42,823 nucleotides of DNA from CBFHSD01 sp965658375. Lineage in GTDB: Bacteria > Bacteroidota > Bacteroidia > Flavobacteriales_G > Salibacteraceae. Where the stretch lies: assembly GCA_965658375.1 (NCBI GenBank), contig CBFHSD010000016.1, forward strand, positions 1 to 42,823. The letters are read 5' to 3'. This document shows, one piece after another, positions 16,869-25,495 of the stretch; positions within the stretch are counted from its first letter, which is position 1, and each line of letters begins with the position of its first letter. The position numbers and the translations under genes are program-made. Under the pieces are notes generated by a model. It was not told the origin of the DNA and made no database searches. It saw only the letters and a program-made list of their open reading frames with translations.

Positions 16869-18134
16869 ATGAGCGATTCTTATTTAAATATGGAACTCTT
16901 GCGTTTTACGACTGCAGGAAGTGTAGATGACGGAAAATCAACGTTGATCGGTAGGTTATTGTATGATTCAAAGTCAATTTTCGAAGATCAAATGGATGCT
17001 GTAAGAGCATCTTCAGATAAGAAAGGATTAGAACATGTTGAGTTGGCTTTGCTTACCGATGGTCTTAAAGACGAAAGAGAGCAAGGTATTACCATTGACG
17101 TAGCTTACAGATATTTTGCTACTCCAAAACGTAAATTTATCATTGCTGATACCCCGGGACACATACAGTATACTCGAAACATGGTTACTGGGGCGTCTAC
17201 AGCAAATTTGGCCTTGATTTTAATCGATGCACGTAAAGGTGTAATTGAGCAAACATGTAGACACTCATTTATTGCTTCATTACTTCAAATTCCACACGTC
17301 ATTGTGTGTGTAAATAAAATGGATTTGGTTGATTATAGCCAAGATGCCTTTAATAAAGTGGTAGAGCAATACAAAGAGTTTGCCTCAAAACTTGATATAC
17401 AAGACGTTCGCTTTATTCCAATTAGTGCGTTACACGGAGATAATGTAGTGAATCGTTCTGAGCACACACCTTGGTATGAAGGAAGCACATTGTTAAATTC
17501 ATTAGAAACCATTCATATTGGATCTGATCATAATCATATCGATTGCAGATTCCCTGTGCAAACAGTTATTCGCCCTCATTCTGATGAGTACCACGATTAC
17601 AGAGGGTATGCTGGAACAATTGCAGGAGGTGTATTTAAACCAGGAGATGAAGTAACAGTTCTTCCAAGTGGTTTGAATTCAAAGGTAAAAAGCATCGACA
17701 CGCTTACTGGCCAACTGGATGAAGCTTTTGCTCCAATGTCAGTTTCAATGACTTTAGAAGATGATATTGATGTTGGAAGGGGAGATATGATTGTAAGAAC
17801 GAACAATCAACCCGATGCAACACAAGATGTTGAGGTCATGTTATGTTGGATGCAAAATACACCTCCCAAGCCAAGAGCGAAGTATGTTTTACGCCATACC
17901 TCCAATGAGGTGCGTGCAGTGATCAAAGAGATTGTTCACAAGGTAGATATCAATACTTTACATCGTAATCTGGAAGATAGAGAGATTAAAATGAATGATA
18001 TTGCGCGAGTGAAAATAAGAACAACAAAACCTTTGTTGATTGATTCATACCGCAAAAATAGAAACACGGGTAGCTTAATTTTAGTTGATGAGGCAACAAA
18101 CGAAACTGTTGCTGCCGGAATGGTGATTGACTAA
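16869..18134 (+). CDS. cysN: Sulfate adenylyltransferase subunit 1 (GTPase)
   Basis: CysN is the EF-Tu-like GTPase that drives APS formation by CysD. The 421-residue protein has the P-loop GSVDDGKST (17-25), switch I EQGITIDVAYRYF (71-83), DTPGH (94-98), NKMD (149-152) and SAL near 189, followed by two beta-barrel domains. There is no C-terminal APS kinase domain, consistent with the separate cysC. It is slightly shorter than E. coli CysN (475). A strong terminator 26 bases downstream ends the operon. Confidence 0.97.
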   Translation: MSDSYLNMELLRFTTAGSVDDGKSTLIGRLLYDSKSIFEDQMDAVRASSDKKGLEHVELALLTDGLKDEREQGITIDVAYRYFATPKRKFIIADTPGHIQYTRNMVTGASTANLALILIDARKGVIEQTCRHSFIASLLQIPHVIVCVNKMDLVDYSQDAFNKVVEQYKEFASKLDIQDVRFIPISALHGDNVVNRSEHTPWYEGSTLLNSLETIHIGSDHNHIDCRFPVQTVIRPHSDEYHDYRGYAGTIAGGVFKPGDEVTVLPSGLNSKVKSIDTLTGQLDEAFAPMSVSMTLEDDIDVGRGDMIVRTNNQPDATQDVEVMLCWMQNTPPKPRAKYVLRHTSNEVRAVIKEIVHKVDINTLHRNLEDREIKMNDIARVKIRTTKPLLIDSYRKNRNTGSLILVDEATNETVAAGMVID

Positions 18135-18160
18135 TACTCAATTCAAAAAAGAATAGTTAA

Positions 18161-18189
18161 GGGCGAAGGTGAAGATCTTCGCCCTTTTT
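18161..18189 (+). terminator. Rho-independent terminator of the cys operon
   Basis: An 8-bp perfect stem GGGCGAAG / CTTCGCCC (18161-18168 and 18177-18184) with an 8-base loop is followed by TTTTTG. It lies 26 bases after the cysN stop and just before the convergent end of the broken T9SS gene at 18192. Confidence 0.9.
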
Positions 18190-18191
18190 GT

Positions 18192-19887
18192 TTAGTTAAA
18201 TATTACTCTTTGTTTGAATGACTGTGGGCCATTATTTACATCGATAATATATACTCCTTTCTCTTCCCATTGAATAGTGGTTTGACTTTCAGTCATTGCC
18301 TGATTTTTCAATTCTCTACCAGCAAGATCCATTATTTGGATCGATTTGTTTCCAGGTAATTCTGTTTTAATATGAACTAGGTCTCTGCTTGGAATAGGGT
18401 AGATGGATGTAGCTTTGGTATTTATGCCTTGTATACCAGAAATAGTATTCACTTCAAATTCAAGAGGAAAATAGCAATTGTTTTTGTGGGCTACTACTTG
18501 ATAGTTGCCCGAGAATAAATTGCTGATGGTGTTTGATTGAGATCCGTTAGACCAAATCATCTGATAATCTTGATACTTAGGTTCAAGCGCTATTTGAATC
18601 TCTCCAGTTCCTGCACCGTTATCATCTTGAATGTATGTCTGGTAAAGAAGAGCATTCGGGCAGTTTTCAACTGTGTCAATGAAAGACTGCACTTTGTCGG
18701 CAGCATCAATGATTACTTCAGCTAATAGCATTTTCCATATCTCTTGCCCAGATTTCCGCACTGGAGAAACGAGTTTCATAGCCTGTGGTTAACACGAAAG
18801 GTCCCATACCCATAGTGAATTTTCTTTCTCCTCCTTGGTTTGAATTGGAGCATTCACTCCAGTTTAGATTTGGGTGCGCAATGTCATAGTTGTATGGATA
18901 ATGTTCACTTGCTGGTGCGCCTAAAGTGTGACCATTTCCGCTTTGAACCGCTGGGGATAAATCTTTCCAAACGCCTTTCATGTAGTTGTAATAGTCTGAT
19001 GCTAAAGAAGGTGAATTCATGGCTGAATTAGATCCGTCATTACTTATACTCATAAAAGAGCTCATGGGAACTCCCTGGCCTGCAGGGTCAGGAATTGGTC
19101 TAACGTATTTCACTGCAACCGATGGAGGTAAGCTTCCATAACCATTTGTATTGTTTACATCTTCGTCAAATCCATCTGAATTGTAGGCAATCCCAAGTCT
19201 TTTAGTTGAATGTGATGCTACGAAGTCATCTGTTGAGCCACCCAAATTTGGATCAGTAAATAAGCCTACATATGTATCCAAGAGGTTTCCTGAACTTTTT
19301 TTAACGATAGTGTAGTCGTAAAAAGTAGCATTGTTGATTTCGTCATCTGTAGCATAGCCATAAATGATCTGTTGTACTTCTATACCTCATTGAGCTCCAC
19401 CAGTTTCAAAGTGAAAGGAGCCCATGTCATTGAATACCATCCATATGGCTTGATCTCCTTTCAAATCTGGATAGTGGCCTTGGTTCGGGTTATAAATACC
19501 ATCGTTGTCTACATCAATAAAAGGGGCCAGTTCTAGATTCGGGATATTGCCGTTTACATTTCCTAAGCTATCTAGCGGCCCAGGGTAATAGTGGGCACTA
19601 GATTGACGATACATCTGCCCTGCAAGTTTTAGATTGCCCGTATTTTCGTCCATGCCTCCAATCCAAAGCGCACAGGCAAAAAGACTGTTCTGTCCACGTC
19701 CTTTCGGTATTTCATATCTAGAGGAACCGGTTAAGTCCCACCACATATCTCCAACGTTGATTTGGGTTGAGACATTGTTTATGTCTAGAGTAGCACCTCC
19801 AGTACTAGAGCCGCATTGGGCAAATACTGTGTTGTTAAACTGAAATGCAAGAACAGTGGCGAAAATGAGTTTTACTGTAGGTTTCAT
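18192..19887 (-). pseudogene. T9SS cargo protein gene, broken by an in-frame stop and a frameshift
   Basis: Three pieces read in order as one secreted protein. Piece 1 (19887-19387) has a signal peptide ending FAQ and a DVDNDGIYNP motif. It is closed by TGA at 19387-19389, but the same frame continues directly with conserved sequence (GIEVQQIIYGYATDDEINNA) to 18718. Near 18717-18727 the frame must shift by one base (a net one-base insertion) to enter piece 3, which carries the linker and a C-terminal type A sorting domain of about 75 residues (SIYPIPSRDLVHIK and so on, ending FKQRVIFN at 18192). The intact protein would have about 565 residues and be exported by type IX secretion. The cause could be real decay or sequencing error. 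The promoter leader carries a long hairpin (19891-19924). Confidence 0.8.
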
Positions 19888-19890
19888 ATT

Positions 19891-19924
19891 TATTCGAGTT
19901 TAAGATTCTTCTAAACTCACGAAT
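19891..19924 (-). other. Hairpin in the leader of the broken T9SS gene
   Basis: An inverted repeat, GAGTTTA (19896-19902) and TAAACTC (19912-19918), extends outward through ATTCG/CGAAT with a 2-base bulge. It ends about four bases before the ATG at 19887, so in mRNA it would sit over the ribosome-binding region. Its function is unknown. Confidence 0.45.
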
Positions 19925-20027
19925 AAAAAACCATTAGGTTAAAGAACTTTAGAAAACGGTCGCCTTTACCAGTTAAGCGGTATTGCTTATGTTATTATCT
20001 GCGAATAGCAGATTCTTTTCATATCGA

Positions 20028-20459
20028 TTATTCTTTTTCATCGCTCAGCTCTTCAGGAAAGTGGAAACCTGATATGTAGATTCCTTTTACGGGGTTATGA
20101 GGTTCTTGCATTGATTTTAGTGTGAAGTAATGGTGTGGGTTTCCTTCTTCCTTCTTCAGTTCGTAATTCTCAATAAGGTCTTCTGTAACAACCATTTCGG
20201 TTACTTGATTTTCTCCACTAGGAACACTAATCAAACGAGATTCCTTGATTGGAAACTTCATTTTTTTACGGCCTTTATATACAATCAAATTGTAAGTGCC
20301 ATTTTCAGTAAATGTTACATCGCCAACAGAAGGTATAATCAATTCATCTTCCCAAAGAAATTTGATGTTGTCTTCGGTTTCTTGACCGTTATGTTCTTCG
20401 TCAGCTATTTCCTGATCGAAAACAGGATTGAGGAATAAAAAATGAAAATGATGTTCCAT
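20028..20459 (-). CDS. Hypothetical acidic protein next to paaY
   Basis: I do not recognise this 143-residue protein. It is acidic, has no signal peptide or membrane segment, and looks beta-rich (DVTFTENGTYNLIVYKGRKK, then RLISVPSGENQVTEMVV). Both ends carry histidine/aromatic clusters (MEHHFHFLF; GNPHHYFTL). The ATG at 20459 is chosen because the reading frame upstream (to 20552) overlaps paaY and is lysine-rich, low-complexity sequence. It follows paaY by 28 bases on the same strand and may be the last gene of the paaI-paaJ-paaY unit. A gap of 140 bases with no gene follows; it contains a small hairpin (19997-20013) without a U-tract in this direction. Confidence 0.55.
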   Translation of the reverse strand: MEHHFHFLFLNPVFDQEIADEEHNGQETEDNIKFLWEDELIIPSVGDVTFTENGTYNLIVYKGRKKMKFPIKESRLISVPSGENQVTEMVVTEDLIENYELKKEEGNPHHYFTLKSMQEPHNPVKGIYISGFHFPEELSDEKE

Positions 20460-20487
20460 AATGTTTTTTTGTTGAGTAGGTCTCGCG

Positions 20488-21081
20488 CTAATTTTTATTG
20501 TCTTTCCATATTTTATACATGGATTCTTGTTCTTTCTGGTACTTAGGTTCAAAGTGCAAAGGTTCGCATTCTTTTAGTGTTTTGTGGCATTCATTCGGCA
20601 ATTGTTGGTAAAGTTTTGTGCCTTTTGTTTTCCAGTTAATCATGTCGTCAGATACTTCTTTGATGATTTTGGCAGGGTTCCCAGCCACAAGGCTTCTAGA
20701 AGGGATTTTCATTTTTGCCTTTACAAAGCTCAATGCACCAACAATTGATTCAGCACCAATTTCCGCATCGTCCATAAGCACGGCATTCATGCCTATGAGG
20801 CAGTTGGCACCAACTTGGGCACCATGTACAATTGCTCCGTGACCTATGTGGGCACTTTCATGTAACTGGACTGTAGTGCCTGGAAACATATGAATGGTAC
20901 AGTTTTCTTGAACGTTGCACCCATCATTGATGATGATTTTACCCCAATCTCCGCGAATTGCTGCTCCGGATCCTACGTATACGTCTTTGCCGATGATTAC
21001 GTTTCCTGTCACATTTGCTTGAGGGTGGATGAATGCTGTTTTATGAATAACTGGTTTGAAACCATTGAATTCGAATATCAT
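20488..21081 (-). CDS. paaY: PaaY-type hexapeptide-repeat thioesterase / gamma-carbonic-anhydrase-like protein
   Basis: This 197-residue left-handed beta-helix protein is built of hexapeptide repeats (GNVIIGKDVYVGSGAAIRGD, then HIGHGAIVHGAQVGANCLIGMNAV, in two stretches). The metal-binding histidines lie in the IHMF and IGHGAIVHG segments, and the C-terminal helix carries the NWKTKGTKLYQQL pattern found in PaaY. PaaY hydrolyses dead-end ring-CoA thioesters in phenylacetate catabolism and belongs to the gamma-carbonic anhydrase superfamily. Location 88 bases downstream of paaJ, in the same direction, supports the PaaY rather than generic CA assignment. Confidence 0.82.
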   Translation of the reverse strand: MIFEFNGFKPVIHKTAFIHPQANVTGNVIIGKDVYVGSGAAIRGDWGKIIINDGCNVQENCTIHMFPGTTVQLHESAHIGHGAIVHGAQVGANCLIGMNAVLMDDAEIGAESIVGALSFVKAKMKIPSRSLVAGNPAKIIKEVSDDMINWKTKGTKLYQQLPNECHKTLKECEPLHFEPKYQKEQESMYKIWKDNKN

Positions 21082-21169
21082 ATCTCTTAGCTAATAGGCT
21101 GTATTTGAGTTTTGCAAGGCAAATACGATCCTTGTTTTACAATGAGCTTAGAAAGTTGAAACTGTTGAT

Positions 21170-22372
21170 TTAAACGCGTTCAAGCACAACCGCGTAACCT
21201 TGGCCAACACCAACACACATGGTAGCCAAGGCATATTTTTTTCCTGTTTTTTGCAATTCTAATGCTGCTGAATAGGTGATTCTGGTGCCGCTCATTCCAA
21301 GTGGATGGCCAATGGCAATTGCTCCGCCATTTGGGTTCACTCTTGGGTCATTGTCTGCTATTTCCATTTTTCTAAGGCAAGCCAATGATTGAGCAGCAAA
21401 AGCTTCATTCAATTCAATTACATCCATGTCATTGAGGGTTAGGCCAGCTTTTTTAAGTGCTATTTCGCTTGCTTTTACTGGGCCTATACCCATAATGCGC
21501 GGTTCTACACCAGAAATACCTGTAGCAACAATACGCGCCATAGGTTTAAAATTGTGGTCTTTCAAGCCTTGCTCGCTAGCAATTAGAGTTGCAGCGGCAC
21601 CATCATTCAAGCCAGAGGCGTTTCCGGCTGTAACGGTTCCCTCTTTTTTAAATGCAGGTCTTAGTTTTCCTAAGATCTCTAAGGTTGAATTCGATTTAAT
21701 GAATTCATCTTGGTTGAAGATGATTGGATCTTTCTTTCTCTGTGGAATTTCAACTGAAACAATTTCTTCATTCAAGCGACCTGATGCTTGGGCTTTGGCT
21801 GCTTTCATTTGACTGTTATATGCAAAAGCATCTTGTTCGTCTCTATTTAACCTGTAGAGCTCAGCAAGGTTTTCTGCTGTTTGTCCCATTCCCTCGGTGC
21901 CATAAAGCTCTTTCATTTTCGGGTTGATGAATCTCCACCCAAAACTTGAATCAAACATTTGAGCATCTCTTCCAAAAGGCTTTGAAGCTTTGGAAATAAC
22001 CCACGGGCCGCGTGTCATATTTTCTACTCCACCTGCAACCATTACATCAGCATCTCCAGTTTTGATAAAACGATGAGCATGGGCAATGGCGCTCATGCCA
22101 GAAGAACACAAGCGATTCACTGTTTCACCAGGAACGCTCCAAGGCATTCCAGCTAAGAGCAGAGACATGCGAGCTACATTTCTGTTGTCTTCTCCTGCTT
22201 GATTTGCACAACCCATAATTACATCTGCAATAGCTGTTGGGTCCAGACTTGCATTTCTACTCATTAGTTCACGCAAAACAACGGCTCCTAAATCATCTGT
22301 TCGAACGGCTGAAAGAGTGCCTCCGAAATTCCCTACTGCTGTTCTAATTCCGTCTACTATGTATGCTTCCAT
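21170..22372 (-). CDS. paaJ: 3-oxoadipyl-CoA/3-oxo-5,6-dehydrosuberyl-CoA thiolase
   Basis: This 400-residue thiolase has the nucleophile Cys89 in NRLCSSGMSA, His356 in GHPLGMSG and the acid/base Cys386 in MCVGVGQG, so the full catalytic triad is present. PaaJ carries out two thiolytic steps of the phenylacetyl-CoA pathway and gives acetyl-CoA and succinyl-CoA. Its relation to PcaF (beta-ketoadipate pathway) is close; the adjacent paaI, paaY, paaG and paaH favour PaaJ. It lies 15 bases downstream of paaI. Confidence 0.9.
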   Translation of the reverse strand: MEAYIVDGIRTAVGNFGGTLSAVRTDDLGAVVLRELMSRNASLDPTAIADVIMGCANQAGEDNRNVARMSLLLAGMPWSVPGETVNRLCSSGMSAIAHAHRFIKTGDADVMVAGGVENMTRGPWVISKASKPFGRDAQMFDSSFGWRFINPKMKELYGTEGMGQTAENLAELYRLNRDEQDAFAYNSQMKAAKAQASGRLNEEIVSVEIPQRKKDPIIFNQDEFIKSNSTLEILGKLRPAFKKEGTVTAGNASGLNDGAAATLIASEQGLKDHNFKPMARIVATGISGVEPRIMGIGPVKASEIALKKAGLTLNDMDVIELNEAFAAQSLACLRKMEIADNDPRVNPNGGAIAIGHPLGMSGTRITYSAALELQKTGKKYALATMCVGVGQGYAVVLERV

Positions 22373-22387
22373 ATCTTATTCTTGTGC

Positions 22388-22804
22388 TTACCAGTGCTTT
22401 GATGTTCGGTACACAGTACCTTTAAAAAGCGCTACTAATTGTTTGTCTTGATTTTCTATGCGAATATCGTAAATCCCAACCTTGTTGCTGCAATGAATCT
22501 CATTTGCTTGTGCAATGAGCAGATCTCCCTCTTTTGTTGGCAAGAGGTGTGATATGCTTGTTTCAATGGAAACGCTCTGTCGTCCATGTCCGTTAGAGGC
22601 AAAAGCCAAGGCACTATCTGCCAAGCTATAGGTTATACCACCATGTGCGATGTGAAAGCCATTGAGCATTTCGTTTCTTACTGTCATTTTTAAGATACAA
22701 GAACCGACATTTATTTCACAAATTTGTATGCCTAACCATTTGCTAAATGCATCATTTTCATGCATTTGGTCTACAATTTCTTTTGCTTTCTTTTTTTGAA
22801 CCAT
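22388..22804 (-). CDS. paaI: Hydroxyphenylacetyl-CoA thioesterase PaaI
   Basis: This 138-residue hotdog-fold protein has the PaaI signature HGGITYSLADSALAFA (H54-G55-G56 and the catalytic Asp63), followed by NGHGRQSVSIETSISHLLP. PaaI removes CoA from aberrant hydroxylated phenylacetyl-CoA intermediates. It is the first gene of the minus-strand unit paaI-paaJ-paaY. Upstream, TATCTTGCA (22820-22828, minus strand) lies 15 bases before the ATG and resembles a -7 box with one T missing. Confidence 0.88.
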   Translation of the reverse strand: MVQKKKAKEIVDQMHENDAFSKWLGIQICEINVGSCILKMTVRNEMLNGFHIAHGGITYSLADSALAFASNGHGRQSVSIETSISHLLPTKEGDLLIAQANEIHCSNKVGIYDIRIENQDKQLVALFKGTVYRTSKHW

Positions 22805-22868
22805 GAGATTGTTGTTAATTGCAAGATATACGAATGAAAAAAGTAAACCGTTATTCTTTCATTTGCCT

Positions 22869-24314
22869 ATGATGTCGAAAATCCAAGCTTGTCTCTTAGT
22901 ATTATTTTTTTCTGTGGTTTTGCCTTATGGGTTAAACGCTCAGAGAGAAACGGGCTTGGTGCTAGATCGTTATTCAATTACAGAGGCATCTCGGTTTAAT
23001 CCCGCAAATATTGTAGATAGTAGAACAATATTAGATATTGAAGTAGTGGGTTTTACGCTCTATGGTCAAAACAGTTTTGCCTACATGGCGAAAGAGGAGA
23101 CTTCTATTTTAAGGTTGCAGCTTCCGAGTAAAGCCTCTTATGAAGGTACTGGAAACGGAAGGTATGATGTCCAAGTTGAAGGGCAAGTCACTACGCCTTC
23201 TTTTGCAATGGTAGAAGGTAATTTTTCATATGGTATTAATACCAGAATTCGTGCTTTTGCAGTAGGTAGAAAAGTTCCTGAGTTTGCAGCCATATTTGCC
23301 ATAGAGGGTTTTGATTATACGCCTTTGTGGTATCAAGACTTAGAAAGCAATAATTGGAGAACGAAAACCATGGCTTGGTTAGAAGTGGCGGTTCAAGGAG
23401 GAGCAATTGTGGCAAGAAATAGAGATAAAATTCTCAACCTTGGAGTAAGCGTGAAGTACTTGTCTGGCATAGTGAGTGTAAGTACCTTAAACGACAGGAT
23501 GGACATACGCATTGATAGCACTGACTTGGGAGTTCTTGATTTCTCTACCAATTATGCGGTTTCTCAATCTGCATTAAGAGGTACAGGAGGGGTAGCTTTG
23601 GATGTGGGAATAGTGTATGAAAAAAAGAAGAAAATTGCTGTTGGTTACATTCCTCATGAAGGGATGTACAAGTGCGATTACTTAGGGTATGATTGGAGGG
23701 TAGGAGTTGCCTTGGTTGATCTTGGATACGTGAATTACAAAAGAGAAACCAATTGGGGTGTTATTGAAAATGCACAAGCAAGAATTGAGAATTTTGGAGA
23801 CAGTTGGCCAGGTGGTATAAGTGAAGTTGATCCGTATTTACAAGATAATTTTGGACAGTATTATGAAGATTCGGGAAACCGTTTTGCAGCTTGGACTCCG
23901 GCTAGTTTTACCTTTTTTGGTGATTACCATATTAAGAAAAACTGGTTTGTTGGAGCTACATCAGCTGTAGCGATCCCTCTTGCGAACCGCTATGGAGTTG
24001 AGGGCTTACCATTTTATATAGCAGCGGTGGGGAGGTATGAAGATCAAAACCTGAGTTTTAGTATTCCCGTTAAGTTTGACAGCTTTGCTAAGTTAGGAGT
24101 AGGAGGGATGTTGAGGTATAAGTATTTTTCTATCGGTACAGATAACTTCATTCCTTTTTTATTCAATGTAGATGTATATGGCTTAGATGGTTATTTCCAC
24201 ATCAAATTGCCATTTACAAAATGGTCTACATGCCAAAGGAGCAATTACAAATGGAAAGTTTCTGATTGCCGTCAACCAGGATATAATAACGATAAGAAGA
24301 AGAAAAATAAGTAA
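22869..24314 (+). CDS. DUF5723-like outer-membrane protein
   Basis: This 481-residue protein starts with a signal peptide (MMSKIQACLLVLFFSVVLP, cleavage near GLNAQ). It then has the pattern LDRYSITEASRFNPANIVDS, common to Bacteroidota DUF5723 proteins, and many amphipathic beta-strands suggestive of an outer-membrane barrel. The last 40 residues are basic (KKKKNK end). The upstream in-frame start at 22803 would overlap paaI and add a non-signal stretch, so the ATG at 22869 is preferred. The gene is inserted between paaI and paaH on the opposite strand. A role in uptake of aromatic compounds is possible but not shown. Confidence 0.65.
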   Translation: MMSKIQACLLVLFFSVVLPYGLNAQRETGLVLDRYSITEASRFNPANIVDSRTILDIEVVGFTLYGQNSFAYMAKEETSILRLQLPSKASYEGTGNGRYDVQVEGQVTTPSFAMVEGNFSYGINTRIRAFAVGRKVPEFAAIFAIEGFDYTPLWYQDLESNNWRTKTMAWLEVAVQGGAIVARNRDKILNLGVSVKYLSGIVSVSTLNDRMDIRIDSTDLGVLDFSTNYAVSQSALRGTGGVALDVGIVYEKKKKIAVGYIPHEGMYKCDYLGYDWRVGVALVDLGYVNYKRETNWGVIENAQARIENFGDSWPGGISEVDPYLQDNFGQYYEDSGNRFAAWTPASFTFFGDYHIKKNWFVGATSAVAIPLANRYGVEGLPFYIAAVGRYEDQNLSFSIPVKFDSFAKLGVGGMLRYKYFSIGTDNFIPFLFNVDVYGLDGYFHIKLPFTKWSTCQRSNYKWKVSDCRQPGYNNDKKKKNK

Positions 24315-24319
24315 AGTCC

Positions 24320-25492
24320 TTAGATCTTTACTTTTTCATTTTTCTCTACCAAGTCTTTCAATAAAACACTTGGCCTATATCTGTCATCTTGGAATCGATC
24401 TTGCAATGTGGTCAATTCATTTAAAAGCGTTTCTAAACCCATGTCATTTGCCCAAGCCAATAAACCCTTAGGGTAGTTAACACCCTTTGTCATGGCCAAC
24501 TCAATATCTTTAGCTGATGCAATTTGTAAGAATAAAGCGTCAATAGCCTCATTCATTAGAAGAACCAATATTCTGTTTAAAATGTATTTGCCAAGTTTTT
24601 CATCTTTTACTGGTACTATTTGCTCAGCTCCATCGCTATAATCGTAAAAGCCTCGACCACTTTTCTTTCCATAGAGACCAGCTTCTTTCAACCTTTTTTG
24701 CTTGATGCTCGGGCGATATCTTGGGTCAAAATACAATTGAGTCCAGACTGTTTCAGTAACAGTATAGTTTACATCATGACCAATAAGGTCTGTCAATTCA
24801 AAGGGGCCCATTCTAAAGCCGCCCAATTCTTTCATTGCCCAGTCTATAGTGGTTTCATCGGCAACGCCTTCTTCTAACATTTTAATGGCTTCTCCATAAA
24901 ATGGTCTAGCTACTCTGTTCACAATAAAGCCTGGAGTATCTTTCGCAAGAACTGTCACTTTTTTCCAAGAGTCTATCAATGCTCGACTGGCAGCTGTAAC
25001 TTCTTTGCTCGTGGTCAAAGCAGGAACAACTTCAACCAAAGGCATTAAGGGTGCAGGGTTAAAAAAGTGAATTCCGACAAGTCGTTCTTTATTTTCAAGC
25101 GCAGAGGCGATAGAAGCAATGCTTAGCGAAGAGGTATTGGAAGCAAGAACACAATCTTTGGATGTAACGGATTCAAGCTGTTTGAAAAGTCCTTTTTTAA
25201 TTTCCAGGTTTTCAATAATAGCTTCAATAATAAGGTCGCAGCTTTCAAAGGTAGAGAGACCATCGCTCCAAGTTATTCTAGCAAGAATCTTATCTGCCTG
25301 CTTTCTTGTAAACTTCTCTTTCTCTACTAGTCGATTAAAGATCTTTTCTAAAGAATGTTTTGCACGCAAAAGCGCATCATTTTTCGTGTCAAAAACTATG
25401 ACTTTGTGGCCATGCGTGGCTGCCACTTGTGCAATGCCCGCCCCCATGGTTCCGGTGCCAACAACACCAATTATTGCATTTGAATCTAGCAT
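24320..25492 (-). CDS. paaH: 3-hydroxyacyl-CoA dehydrogenase (3-hydroxyadipyl-CoA dehydrogenase) PaaH
   Basis: This 390-residue dehydrogenase has the NAD-binding GTGTMGAGIA (12-21), SNTSSLS (about 117-123), the catalytic His in VGIHFFNPAPLMPLVEVV (near 139-156), and two C-terminal 3HCDH domains (RPSIKQKRLKEAGLYGKKSG and LMNEAIDALFLQIAS). It oxidises 3-hydroxyadipyl-CoA with NAD+. It is shorter than E. coli PaaH (475) but of normal Bacteroidota length. It lies three bases after paaG in the same operon. Confidence 0.9.
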   Translation of the reverse strand: MLDSNAIIGVVGTGTMGAGIAQVAATHGHKVIVFDTKNDALLRAKHSLEKIFNRLVEKEKFTRKQADKILARITWSDGLSTFESCDLIIEAIIENLEIKKGLFKQLESVTSKDCVLASNTSSLSIASIASALENKERLVGIHFFNPAPLMPLVEVVPALTTSKEVTAASRALIDSWKKVTVLAKDTPGFIVNRVARPFYGEAIKMLEEGVADETTIDWAMKELGGFRMGPFELTDLIGHDVNYTVTETVWTQLYFDPRYRPSIKQKRLKEAGLYGKKSGRGFYDYSDGAEQIVPVKDEKLGKYILNRILVLLMNEAIDALFLQIASAKDIELAMTKGVNYPKGLLAWANDMGLETLLNELTTLQDRFQDDRYRPSVLLKDLVEKNEKVKI

Positions 25493-25495
25493 GTT

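Noticed and set aside
19997..20013. Hairpin ATCTGC-GAATA-GCAGAT as terminator of the gene at 20028
   Set aside because: The stem is only 6 bp and no U-tract follows in the direction of that gene.
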